A DNA stretch of 64,000 nt, taken from NCBI GenBank assembly GCA_963767475.1, contig CAVYEI010000003.1, forward strand, positions 496,001 through 560,000. The letters run 5' to 3'. The position numbers were made by a program, and so were the translations under genes. Under the pieces are notes generated by a model. That model was given only the letters and a program-made list of their open reading frames with translations. It was not told the origin of the DNA and did not search any database. Every line of letters begins with the position of its first letter. Within the stretch, counting starts at the first letter, position 1. Origin of the DNA: WHSW01 sp963767475 (GTDB lineage Bacteria > Actinomycetota > Thermoleophilia > Solirubrobacterales > 70-9). Shown here one piece after another: positions 1 to 6,889 of the stretch.

Positions 1-440
1 TCGGCGGGCTCTGGCACGGCGCCGCCTGGACCTTCGTCCTCTGGGGCGCCTTCCATGGGGCGATGCTGGTCACCGAGCACGCGCTCGACGGCCGCATCGG
101 CCGCCGTACGCCGGTCTGGTTTCGCTGGCTGGGGACCTTCCTCGCGGTCTGCTTTGCCTGGATCCTCTTCCGATCGCCCGACCTCGACGTCTTCTGGACC
201 TTCCTCGGGCGCATCGTCGACCCCGGTCCGGCGACCCTGTGGACGGTCCCGGTGCTGGCGATGGTCGCAGTCGTGGTCGGGATGCAGCTGCTGCCCCAGC
301 GCCCCCTGCAGCGGCTGCAGCTGCGGATCGAGCGCCTGCGGCCGGTGGCGCTCGCGATCGGGCTCGCGGCCGTGATCCTGCTCGTCGGCGCGACGGTGCC
401 GAGCCAGGGCGTGCCCCCGTTCATCTATTTTCAGTTTTGA
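1..440 (+). CDS. MBOAT-family membrane O-acyltransferase, C-terminal part
   Basis: The window opens inside this gene; codons run in frame from base 3 and give the last 145 residues. The segment GGLWHGAAWTFVLWGAFHG is the membrane-embedded His region typical of AlgI/DltB-type acyltransferases, which pass acyl groups across the membrane to an extracytoplasmic polymer. Several hydrophobic segments follow, and the protein ends in a short polar tail. The TGA stop overlaps the ATG of the next gene (ATGA-type overlap), so the two are almost certainly translationally coupled. The acetylated substrate (polysaccharide, peptidoglycan or other) cannot be told from this fragment. Confidence 0.9.
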   Translation, partial: GGLWHGAAWTFVLWGAFHGAMLVTEHALDGRIGRRTPVWFRWLGTFLAVCFAWILFRSPDLDVFWTFLGRIVDPGPATLWTVPVLAMVAVVVGMQLLPQRPLQRLQLRIERLRPVALAIGLAAVILLVGATVPSQGVPPFIYFQF

Positions 441-1462
441 TGACCGAGCACAGAGACGACAGCGAGATGAGCCGCTTCGAGCGCCACGGCCAGCACAGCT
501 ACAGCGCCCGCGACGCGGTTGGCGCCGTCGCCCTCGTCGCCCTGCTGCTGATTCTGTTTGCGGGCGGCTCGATCCGCGACGCGGCGGCGCAGATCGACCC
601 CGGGATCGGCCAGGACATCGTCGAGGCGGTCGGCGAGCCCACCGACTGGATCAGCGATCGGCTGCCCCTCGACGAGGCCCAGCACGAGCTCACCGGCGGC
701 CTTTCGCCCGACCAGCAGCTGACCGGCAACGGCTTCGAGGTCGCCGCCACCCCGGGCGCCGAGGGCGGCCTGCCGCCGGTCACCGCCGACGCCTTCGACC
801 CGGCGGCGATCGGAGCGCAGCCGCCGCCGAAGCAGGAGCTCGACACCCTCCTGGTCACCGGCGACTCGCTCTCGACGCCGCTCGACACCGAGCTCGCTCG
901 CCGGCTGGCCCCTGAAGGGGTCGAGGTGATCCGCGAGCCGCATCTGGGCACCGGGATCTCGAACTCGGCCCTGATCGACTGGGGCCGGCTCTCCGCCAGC
1001 CAGGTCGCCGAGGACAGCCCCGACGCCGTGGTCGTCTTCATCGGCGCCAACGAGGGCTACGGGATGCCGGGTCCCGGCGGCGGCGAGGTCGAGTGCTGCG
1101 GGGCCGACTACGCCGCGATCTACGCCAACCGGGTGCGCCAGGTGATGGACAACTACCGCCAGGACGGCGCCGCGAAGGTCTACTGGCTGACGGTGATGAC
1201 CCCCCGCGACGCCGACGCGGCCCGGGTCGACACGGTGGTCAACGCCGCGATCCGCGTCGCCGCGCAGGCCTGGGCGAGCCAGGTGCGGGTGGTCGACACG
1301 GTGCCCGTGTTCACGCCCGGCGAGCGCTACACCGACACGATCGAGGTCGACGGCCAGAACACGATCGTCCGCGAATCCGACGGCATCCACCTGAACCAGG
1401 CCGGCTCAGCGATCGCCGCCGACCTGGTCCTCGACCGCATCGACGAGGACTTCACCCGCTAG
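440..1462 (+). CDS. SGNH/GDSL-type membrane-anchored hydrolase or acyltransferase (DUF459-like)
   Basis: A 340-residue protein starting at the ATG that overlaps the MBOAT stop. It has a cytoplasmic N-terminus, one transmembrane helix near residues 30-50 and an extracytoplasmic SGNH domain. The GDS motif with the nucleophile (VTGDSLS) is near residue 142, a G-A-N block (FIGANEG) follows, and the D-x-x-H pair (DGIHLN) is near residue 313. MBOAT plus extracytoplasmic SGNH partners are known from alginate and peptidoglycan O-acetylation, where the SGNH partner completes acyl transfer. I infer the same division of labour here. The adjacent cysteines in GEVECCG are unusual. Confidence 0.85.
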   Translation: MTEHRDDSEMSRFERHGQHSYSARDAVGAVALVALLLILFAGGSIRDAAAQIDPGIGQDIVEAVGEPTDWISDRLPLDEAQHELTGGLSPDQQLTGNGFEVAATPGAEGGLPPVTADAFDPAAIGAQPPPKQELDTLLVTGDSLSTPLDTELARRLAPEGVEVIREPHLGTGISNSALIDWGRLSASQVAEDSPDAVVVFIGANEGYGMPGPGGGEVECCGADYAAIYANRVRQVMDNYRQDGAAKVYWLTVMTPRDADAARVDTVVNAAIRVAAQAWASQVRVVDTVPVFTPGERYTDTIEVDGQNTIVRESDGIHLNQAGSAIAADLVLDRIDEDFTR

Positions 1463-1474
1463 CGCGGATCCGCC

Positions 1475-1480
1475 TACGCT
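1475..1480 (+). promoter_or_regulatory. -10 box TACGCT of a leaderless promoter
   Basis: TACGCT ends exactly 7 nt before the GTG at 1488, which places the transcription start at or next to the start codon. No Shine-Dalgarno sequence is present. Confidence 0.55.
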
Positions 1481-1487
1481 GTGCCGC

Positions 1488-1976
1488 GTGATCCGGCGCT
1501 TTGCCCTCGGCGCAACATTGATCGCTGTGGCTACGGCAGCGGTGGCGGCCGTCGTTTACTCGCCGCCGTCGTCTGCAGAACCGACTACGAAACCGCCGGT
1601 CGAGCTGACCGTGACCCCGGCAAGCGCACCGCCGAAAACGTGGATCAGGCTGAGGTATGCGGGCGATCACAATTCGTTGATCAATGTCGGGACGTCCGCC
1701 TGGGTCGAAGACCGCCGCCACGGGAGCTGGCGTCCGATCGACGGGATGGCGAGTCGCCGGGCTGCGTGGCGCGACCCTGACAAGCCGTATTGGCGGACGC
1801 ACAGCTACGCCAGCTTGCTCGACGCCCTGATGCCAGGGACGCCGGATTACGTTCAGGTTCCACCGCTCAGGCCGGGCTGGTATCGGATCGCCAAGGGGAT
1901 CACCTACGAAGTCGGAGGCGACGCGTTCGGGCGCCGAATTCACGCAGGCTTCCGGGTGACCCGCGCTGCGGACTAG
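1488..1976 (+). CDS. Secreted hypothetical protein
   Basis: This 162-residue protein starts with a GTG. Its first ~30 residues form a signal peptide (basic R-R, then an Ala/Val-rich core and an A-E-P cleavage region). The mature part begins with a VELTVTP strand and later reads PLRPGWYRI, a pattern of beta-sandwich, Ig-like extracellular domains, but I cannot name a family. It has no cysteines in the mature part and no catalytic motif. It is a single gene with its own leaderless-type promoter and a hairpin just after its stop. Function is unknown. Confidence 0.65.
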   Translation: MIRRFALGATLIAVATAAVAAVVYSPPSSAEPTTKPPVELTVTPASAPPKTWIRLRYAGDHNSLINVGTSAWVEDRRHGSWRPIDGMASRRAAWRDPDKPYWRTHSYASLLDALMPGTPDYVQVPPLRPGWYRIAKGITYEVGGDAFGRRIHAGFRVTRAAD

Positions 1977-1978
1977 GG

Positions 1979-1999
1979 ACCGCTTTCGTCCGAAGCGGT
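1979..1999. terminator. Hairpin between convergent genes
   Basis: ACCGCTTTCG and CGAAGCGGT form a stem of about 9 bp with a 2-nt loop and one bulge, between the stop of the secreted protein (1976) and the stop of the convergent minus-strand gene (2004). It is followed by a short T-rich run on the plus strand. It probably terminates in both directions. Confidence 0.55.
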
Positions 2000-2003
2000 T
2001 GTC

Positions 2004-2354
2004 TCAATCTGCTGCCGCCAGCGCCGCAATCACTTGGTCGGCGGCGGCGTCGCACGCCTTGCGCGCGGTTCTGCGTGCCGAACGGGGAGAAAGCTCGCGA
2101 GCCTCTTGGTTACAAATGCGCAGAGCATGCCGGGCTTGGCGACAGGCACGGCCACCGGACGCTTCAGCTCGTGTCCCTTCGACCACCGACAGACAGGCGC
2201 GATAGAAACGGTGTGGCTTCGCCGCCTGCTCGGCGGCTGAAGCGGAGCCAGGGCTCGCCACGGAGAGGCCGATTGCTGCGACGAGCGTGACCAGGGCTAC
2301 GCGTTTCCCGGCCAGCCCTTGCCGCCGCTGGCATGTGTGGGGTTTGGGTCGCAT
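2004..2354 (-). CDS. Small secreted hypothetical protein
   Basis: A 116-residue reading frame with a hydrophobic leader (VALVTLVAAIGLSVASPGSASA, residues ~19-40) and a basic, Ala/Arg/Cys-containing mature part (FYRACLSVVEG, ACRQARHALRICNQEA). Three Cys occur in helical-looking context. I recognise no family. The first codons overlap the hairpin at 2335-2373, so the true start might lie further in, although no better ribosome-binding site is visible. It lies 41 bp downstream of another small secreted protein on the same strand. Confidence 0.45.
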   Translation of the reverse strand: MRPKPHTCQRRQGLAGKRVALVTLVAAIGLSVASPGSASAAEQAAKPHRFYRACLSVVEGTRAEASGGRACRQARHALRICNQEARELSPRSARRTARKACDAAADQVIAALAAAD

Positions 2355-2373
2355 AGCGCCCTAAACCCCACAC
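2335..2373 (-). terminator. Strong hairpin downstream of the 2396-2791 gene
   Basis: GTGTGGGGTTTGGG (2335-2348) can pair with CCCTAAACCCCACAC (2359-2373) with a single bulge, giving a ~14-bp stem and a 10-nt loop. It lies just after the stop at 2396 of the upstream minus-strand gene. It also covers the putative start of the next gene, which is odd. Confidence 0.55.
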
Positions 2374-2395
2374 AGTGGCTTCGCGCGCACGCGGC

Positions 2396-2791
2396 TCAGG
2401 TGTTCTCGGCGAACGTCTGCTTGAACTTCTTCGAGCCCTTGGTGCAGGTGGCCTTGGCGCTGAACTGCTGCGGCGACTCGTCGAGGATCTTGGTGTTGCA
2501 GCTGTAGCCCTTGACCGAGCCGCAGGTGCCGTCGGCGCCACCGTTGTCGTGGCGGCACTCGTGGAACTTGAGCACCAGCTTCTTGCCCTTGGCGCAGTCC
2601 AGGCCCTTGACCTTGAGCGTGTAGACATAGGAGGCGCCGAGGTTGCGCTGCTCGCTGACGCTCAGCGGGCAGGCGGACTTGGCGCTCACCCCAGCCGCCG
2701 CGCCCGGGTCCGCCCCGGCCGTGGTCGCCGCGATCGCGAACGCCGCCAGCGCGCACGTGAGTGCCCCGCCGATCCTGATCCCTGCCTTCAT
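2396..2791 (-). CDS. Secreted Cys-containing hypothetical protein
   Basis: This 131-residue protein has a clear signal peptide (MKAGIRIGGALTC then an Ala-rich core). The mature domain carries seven cysteines (SACPLSV, GLDCAKG, FHECRHD, GTCGSV, YSCNTK, KATCTKG), suggesting disulfides in an exported fold. The start is set at the ATG preceded by GGAGGT at 5-nt spacing; an in-frame ATG 12 nt upstream is less likely because the ribosome-binding site lies between them. No catalytic motif or family is recognised. A hairpin follows the stop. Confidence 0.65.
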   Translation of the reverse strand: MKAGIRIGGALTCALAAFAIAATTAGADPGAAAGVSAKSACPLSVSEQRNLGASYVYTLKVKGLDCAKGKKLVLKFHECRHDNGGADGTCGSVKGYSCNTKILDESPQQFSAKATCTKGSKKFKQTFAENT

Positions 2792-2871
2792 CGCTACCTC
2801 CATAGTCGGTATTCCCCTCTGGCTCGAAGCGGCGATTCTAGGGCCCCGCTGGACGCGAGTGCCGCGGCGAA

Positions 2872-2877
2872 TAGGCT
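2872..2877 (+). promoter_or_regulatory. -10 box TAGGCT for the antiporter
   Basis: TAGGCT lies 9 nt before the TTG start at 2887 and no ribosome-binding site is present. This fits leaderless or very short-leader transcription. Confidence 0.4.
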
Positions 2878-2886
2878 CGCGGCGGT

Positions 2887-4065
2887 TTGGAGTTCGATCA
2901 GAGTGACATCCTCGTCGTCGCCTCGGTGGCCGTGTTCGCGCCGGTGCTCGCCGACCTCTCGAAGCGGGCCCGGGTGCCGGTCGTGGTCGCGGAGATCTTC
3001 CTCGGCATCCTCGTCGGCCCCCAGGTCCTCGGCGTCGCCGACACCGACGACTTCATCGAGGCGCTCTCGACGTTTGGCCTCGCCTTCCTCTTCTTCCTCG
3101 CCGGGATCGAGATCGACTTCGAGCGCATCCGCGGCGCCCCCGCCCGGGCCGGGGTCGGCGGCTGGCTGATCTCGCTCGGGCTCGGCCTGGCGATCGCGCT
3201 GATCCTGCACCTGACCGGGGTCATCAGCGCGACGATCCTGGTCGGCCTGGCGCTGACGACGACGACGCTGGGGACGCTGATGCCGATCCTTCGCGACTCC
3301 GGGATCCTCGACCAGCGGTTCGGCAACTACGTCGTCGGCGCCGGCGCCGCGGGCGAGTTCGGGCCGCTCGCCTGCGTCTCCGTGATCCTCGCCTTCGAGG
3401 CCGACGAGCCGCTGCGGGCGCTGCTGCTGTTCGCCTTCGCCACGATCGTCGTCGTGGCGACGGTGATCGCGCTGCGGGCGCGTCCGGGGCGTGTGGTGCG
3501 CCTGCTGGAGACGACGATGGGAACCAGCGGCCAGCTCGCGGTGCGGCTCTCGGTGCTGCTCGTCGTCGCCCTGGCGGCGCTCGCTTCCGAGTTCGGGCTC
3601 GACGTCATCCTCGGCGCCTTCGCCGCCGGGATCGTGGTCGGGATCGTGATCCGCGGCAGCGAGGCACATGAGTTCCTGGGCAAGCTCGACGCGGTCGGCT
3701 ACGGCTTTTTGATCCCGGTCTTCTTCATCGCCACCGGCATGGACTACGACCTCGACGCGCTCTCCTCCAACGCCGCCTCGCTCGCCCTCGTGCCCGGATT
3801 CGCCCTCATCTTCCTCGTCACCCGCGGCCTGCCCGCGATGCTGCTCTACCGCGGGCTGGCAGGCTCCGAGCGAGTCTCGCTGGCCCTGTTCTCGGCCGCC
3901 GCCCTGCCGCTGCTGGTGGCGATCACCCAGATCGGCCTCGACACCGGCACGATGCGAAACGACGTCGCCGTGGCTCTGGTCGGAGCCGGGATGCTCTCGG
4001 TGCTCGTCTACCCGCTGCTCGCCCTCGCTCGCCACCGGCGGGCCCAGCGCGAGCGCCGCAACTAG
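2887..4065 (+). CDS. CPA2-family cation:proton antiporter (KefB-like membrane domain)
   Basis: This 392-residue membrane protein starts at TTG. It has about 12 hydrophobic segments and family patterns of Na+/H+ exchangers: VVVAEIFLGILVGPQVLG near the N-terminus, FLFFLAGIEIDF around residues 68-80, GAAGEFGPLACV in the middle and FFIATGMDYDL late. It lacks a C-terminal TrkA/RCK nucleotide-binding domain and ends shortly after the last helix with a basic tail. It should exchange K+ or Na+ for H+ across the inner membrane; the ion cannot be told. It stands alone and converges on the monooxygenase gene. Confidence 0.88.
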   Translation: MEFDQSDILVVASVAVFAPVLADLSKRARVPVVVAEIFLGILVGPQVLGVADTDDFIEALSTFGLAFLFFLAGIEIDFERIRGAPARAGVGGWLISLGLGLAIALILHLTGVISATILVGLALTTTTLGTLMPILRDSGILDQRFGNYVVGAGAAGEFGPLACVSVILAFEADEPLRALLLFAFATIVVVATVIALRARPGRVVRLLETTMGTSGQLAVRLSVLLVVALAALASEFGLDVILGAFAAGIVVGIVIRGSEAHEFLGKLDAVGYGFLIPVFFIATGMDYDLDALSSNAASLALVPGFALIFLVTRGLPAMLLYRGLAGSERVSLALFSAAALPLLVAITQIGLDTGTMRNDVAVALVGAGMLSVLVYPLLALARHRRAQRERRN

Positions 4066-4080
4066 CCGCGCGGCGCCCGC

Positions 4081-5604
4081 CTACGCGGCGGCGGGATCGG
4101 GCACCGCCGGCAGCGGCGCCGGAGTGCCCGTGTGCTCGGCGGGGTCGAAGCGGCGCAGCGCGCGGGCGAAGCGGAAGCTGAAATCCGGCCACAGCGACGT
4201 GTTGAGCCCGTTGCGGTCCAGGTACCAGCTCGAGCAACCGCCCTCGAGCCACACTGTGCCCTCCATCTTCGTCTCGATCTCGTCGTTCCAGCGCTGCTGC
4301 GCGTCGGCGCGGACCTCGAGCGTCTCGAGGTCGTGGGCGCGCATGTGTCGCAGCGTGCGCGAGATGTAGCCGGCCTGGGCCTCGGCCATGTAGACGACCG
4401 AGTTGTGGCCGAGGCCGGTATTCGGGCCGAGGAGGAGGAAGAAGTTGGGAAAGCCGGCGACCATGGTCCCGCGATGGGCGCGCGGGCTGCCGTCCCAGTG
4501 CTCGGCCAGCGAGCGCCCGGCGCCGTCGCGGATGCGATCGGCGATCGGCATGTCGAGGACGTGGAAGCCGGTGCCGAGGATGATCGTGTCGACCTCACGC
4601 TCGTCGCCGCCGGCGGTGACGATCGTCCGCCCGCGGACCTCGGCGATCTGATCGCTGAGGACCTCGACGTTCGGCTTCCCGAGCGAGGGCAGATAGTCGT
4701 TCGCGACCAGGATCCGCTTGCAGCCGGGGAGGTAGTCGGGGGTGAGCTTCGCGCGCAGCTGCGGGTCGGCGACACTGCGAGAGAGGTGGAGCTTGCCGAC
4801 CCACCGCAGCATCGGCGCCAGGGCGACTCGGAGCATCGGGATCGCGAACGACTCGCGGGCCCAGTAGATCGCCGAGCGCATCGCCCGCTGCAGCGCCGGG
4901 ACGCGGCGGTAGACGACCCGCTCGACCGGAGTGATCGGGCGCTGGCGGCGCGGCATCACCCACGGCGCCGTGCGCTGGAACAGGTGCAGCTTCGCCACCT
5001 TGGGCTGGATCTGGGGTACGAACTGGATCGAGCTGGCGCCGGTGCCGATCACTGCGACGCGCTCACCTTCGAGCTCGTGGTCGTGGTCCCAGGTCGCCGA
5101 GTGAAAGACCGTGCCCTCGAACTCGCGCAGGCCGGGGATCTCGGGGAGCTTGGGCTCGTGCAGCGGCCCGGCCCCGGCGATCAGCACCCGGGCCGAGACC
5201 GGCCCGCCGGACGTCTGCAGGCGCCAGCGGCGGGCATCCGCGTCCCAGCTCGCGCTCTCGACCTCGCAGCCGAAGCGCACGTGCTCGGTCAGCCCCTCGT
5301 CGGCGGCCACCTGGCGCAGGTAGTCCCAGATCTCCTGCTGGGGTGAGAAGGTCGAGCTCCACTCCGGGTTCGGGGCGAAGGAGAACGAGTAGACGTGGCT
5401 GGGCACGTCGCAACGACAGCCCGGGTAGGTGTTCTCGCGCCAGGTGCCGCCGACGTCGCGGGCGCGCTCGAGGATGACGAAGTCCTCGCGGCCCGCACGC
5501 TTCAAGCGCGAGGCCATGGCCAGCCCGGAGAACCCGGCGCCGACGATCGCGATCTCGATCTCGGTGGAAGCGGTCGGCGTCTGCTCGCTCGTGCTCAGGC
5601 TCAT
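4081..5604 (-). CDS. Flavin-containing Baeyer-Villiger-type monooxygenase
   Basis: This 507-residue protein carries the N-terminal FAD Rossmann motif GAGFSGL, the GGTWRENTYPGCRCDVPSH block, the Baeyer-Villiger fingerprint FEGTVFHSATWD (F-x-G-x3-H-x3-W-D), and a second Rossmann motif GTGASSIQ for NADPH. Such enzymes insert one oxygen into ketones or oxidise heteroatoms; the substrate is unknown. The start is placed at the ATG reading MSLSTSEQ rather than an upstream in-frame ATG, which lies inside the operator region. A TTGACA / TAAGTT promoter with 18-nt spacing reads into it, overlapped by two operator-like repeats. It is divergent from a TetR gene. Confidence 0.92.
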   Translation of the reverse strand: MSLSTSEQTPTASTEIEIAIVGAGFSGLAMASRLKRAGREDFVILERARDVGGTWRENTYPGCRCDVPSHVYSFSFAPNPEWSSTFSPQQEIWDYLRQVAADEGLTEHVRFGCEVESASWDADARRWRLQTSGGPVSARVLIAGAGPLHEPKLPEIPGLREFEGTVFHSATWDHDHELEGERVAVIGTGASSIQFVPQIQPKVAKLHLFQRTAPWVMPRRQRPITPVERVVYRRVPALQRAMRSAIYWARESFAIPMLRVALAPMLRWVGKLHLSRSVADPQLRAKLTPDYLPGCKRILVANDYLPSLGKPNVEVLSDQIAEVRGRTIVTAGGDEREVDTIILGTGFHVLDMPIADRIRDGAGRSLAEHWDGSPRAHRGTMVAGFPNFFLLLGPNTGLGHNSVVYMAEAQAGYISRTLRHMRAHDLETLEVRADAQQRWNDEIETKMEGTVWLEGGCSSWYLDRNGLNTSLWPDFSFRFARALRRFDPAEHTGTPAPLPAVPDPAAA

Positions 5605-5632
5605 CTTCGACTCTCTGTCCTCGGGAGGTAAC

Positions 5633-5646
5633 TTACGGGCGCGTAA
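5633..5646. promoter_or_regulatory. Operator-like inverted repeat TTAC-N6-GTAA, copy 1
   Basis: TTACGGGCGCGTAA lies over the predicted transcription start of the monooxygenase gene. It shares its arms with the copy 15 bp away (start to start). It is a likely binding site of the adjacent TetR protein. Confidence 0.6.
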
Positions 5647-5674
5647 CTTACACGTGTGTAACATCGTTTGTCAA
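5645..5674 (-). promoter_or_regulatory. Promoter of the monooxygenase gene (TTGACA-18-TAAGTT)
   Basis: On the minus strand, TTGACA (5674-5669) and TAAGTT (5650-5645) are separated by 18 nt and face the monooxygenase. Both operator repeats overlap the spacer, the -10 box and the start site, an arrangement suited to repression by blocking RNA polymerase. Confidence 0.6.
5648..5661. promoter_or_regulatory. Operator-like inverted repeat TTAC-N6-GTAA, copy 2
   Basis: TTACACGTGTGTAA has perfect 6-bp arms (TTACAC / GTGTAA). The longer direct repeat GTAACTTAC also occurs twice, at 5628-5636 and 5643-5651, so the 15-bp periodicity is deliberate-looking. Confidence 0.65.
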
Positions 5675-6289
5675 GTGGAAACCTCCAACTCATCGCCACG
5701 GCCTCGGATGAGCGCGGAGGAACGCCGCTCGCAGCTGCTCGACGTGACCAAGGAGATCGTCGGCGAGCAGGGCTTCCACGCGGTCTCGATCGAGGCCGTC
5801 GCCCGCGGCGCCGGGATCACCCGCCCGATCGTCTACGGGCATTTCGAGACCCTCCCCGGCCTGCTCGAGGCGATGGTCGACCGCGAGGGCCAGAGGGCGC
5901 TGGGGCAGCTCGCTCACATCCTGCCGACCGCCGCACCGACGGGCGGCACCCCGCGCGAGGACCTGCTGGCGGCGCTGCGCGGATATCTCGAGGCGGTCGC
6001 CGCCGACCCGGTCACCTGGCGCCTGGTGCTGATGCCGCCAGAGGGCGCACCCGTGGTCCTGCGCGAGCGGATCACCGCCGGGCGCGACGCGATCGTCGGC
6101 GCGCTCGCCGAGGTGGTCCGCCCCGGCCTCGGGCCCGGCGCCGAGTCACCCGACCCCCAGCTCACCGCCCGCACCCTCTCAGCCGTCGCCGACGAGGCCG
6201 CCCGCCTGCTGTTGACCGATCCCGAGGCGTATCCGATCGAGCGCCTGGTCGGCCACGCAGACTGGCTGCTCGGCCGCCTGGAGCCGTAG
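5675..6289 (+). CDS. TetR/AcrR-family transcriptional regulator
   Basis: This protein is about 204 residues. The N-terminal helix-turn-helix reads SAEERRSQLLDVTKEIV, then SIEAVARGAGITRPIVYGHF, a standard TetR DNA-binding domain with the Y-x-H-F at the end of the recognition helix. The C-terminal domain is a helical ligand/dimer domain of ordinary size. The GTG at 5675 is taken as the start because a TAACAT -10 box ends at 5664 and the residues before the inner ATG (RPRM) are typical of the family; the ATG at 5708 is the alternative. It is divergent from the monooxygenase and probably represses it, and itself, through the TTAC-N6-GTAA pair. Confidence 0.88.
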   Translation: METSNSSPRPRMSAEERRSQLLDVTKEIVGEQGFHAVSIEAVARGAGITRPIVYGHFETLPGLLEAMVDREGQRALGQLAHILPTAAPTGGTPREDLLAALRGYLEAVAADPVTWRLVLMPPEGAPVVLRERITAGRDAIVGALAEVVRPGLGPGAESPDPQLTARTLSAVADEAARLLLTDPEAYPIERLVGHADWLLGRLEP

Positions 6290-6307
6290 TGCGCCATCGC
6301 CAGCGGA

Positions 6308-6313
6308 TAGCGT
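6308..6313 (+). promoter_or_regulatory. -10 box TAGCGT of a leaderless promoter
   Basis: TAGCGT ends exactly 7 nt before the TTG start of the lemA-like gene at 6321. There is no Shine-Dalgarno sequence. Confidence 0.55.
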
Positions 6314-6320
6314 CTGCACC

Positions 6321-6887
6321 TTGATCGCCGTCGTGATCGCAATCGTCGTCGTGCTCGCGCTCGCCGCCTTCGTCTGGCTGACCTACAACCGGATGGTGGC
6401 CAAGCGCCTCGCGGCCGAGAACTCGTGGTCGCAGATCGACGTCGCCCTGCGCCGCCGCCACGACCTGATCCCGACCCTGGTCGAGTCGGTGAAGGGCTAT
6501 GCGAGCCACGAGCGGACGACGTTCGAGGAGGTGACCGAGGCCCGCAGCACCGCGATCGCCGCCCAGGGGCCGGCGAAGCGGGCTGTCGCCGAGGCCGACG
6601 TAACTCGCGGGACCAACCAGCTGCTGGTGGTCGCCGAGGCATACCCCGAGCTCGAGGCGTCGACGAACTTCTCCAAGCTCCAAGACGATCTGCGCGACAC
6701 CGAGGACCAGATCGCGATCACCCGCCGCGTCTACAACGACACGGTCGAGACCTACAACACCCTGATCCAGGTCTTCCCCGCGGTGATCGTCGCCCGTCTG
6801 TTCGGCTTCGAGAAGCGTGAGTTCTTCGACGCCCCGGCCGAGGCCGAGGTGGCCCCGCAGATCAGTCTCTCCCCCGGTCCGGCCTGA
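6321..6887 (+). CDS. lemA: LemA-family membrane protein
   Basis: This 188-residue protein has one N-terminal transmembrane helix (residues 1-20) followed by a helical LemA domain. Family hallmarks are TYNRMVAKRLAAENSWSQIDVALRRRHDLIPTLVESVKGY, SKLQDDLRDTEDQIAITRRVYNDTVETYN and FGFEKREFF near the end. LemA proteins are widespread, with a proposed role in envelope-associated signalling, but no defined biochemistry. The next gene, a DUF2207 protein, starts 2 nt after this stop; that pairing is common in bacteria and suggests a joint membrane complex. Confidence 0.92.
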   Translation: MIAVVIAIVVVLALAAFVWLTYNRMVAKRLAAENSWSQIDVALRRRHDLIPTLVESVKGYASHERTTFEEVTEARSTAIAAQGPAKRAVAEADVTRGTNQLLVVAEAYPELEASTNFSKLQDDLRDTEDQIAITRRVYNDTVETYNTLIQVFPAVIVARLFGFEKREFFDAPAEAEVAPQISLSPGPA

Positions 6888-6889
6888 AC

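Noticed and set aside
2794..4035. Long open frame on the strand opposite the antiporter
   Set aside because: It is a shadow of a high-GC gene, rich in Asp, Glu, Gln and Arg, with no family signature. The plus strand has a clear transporter.
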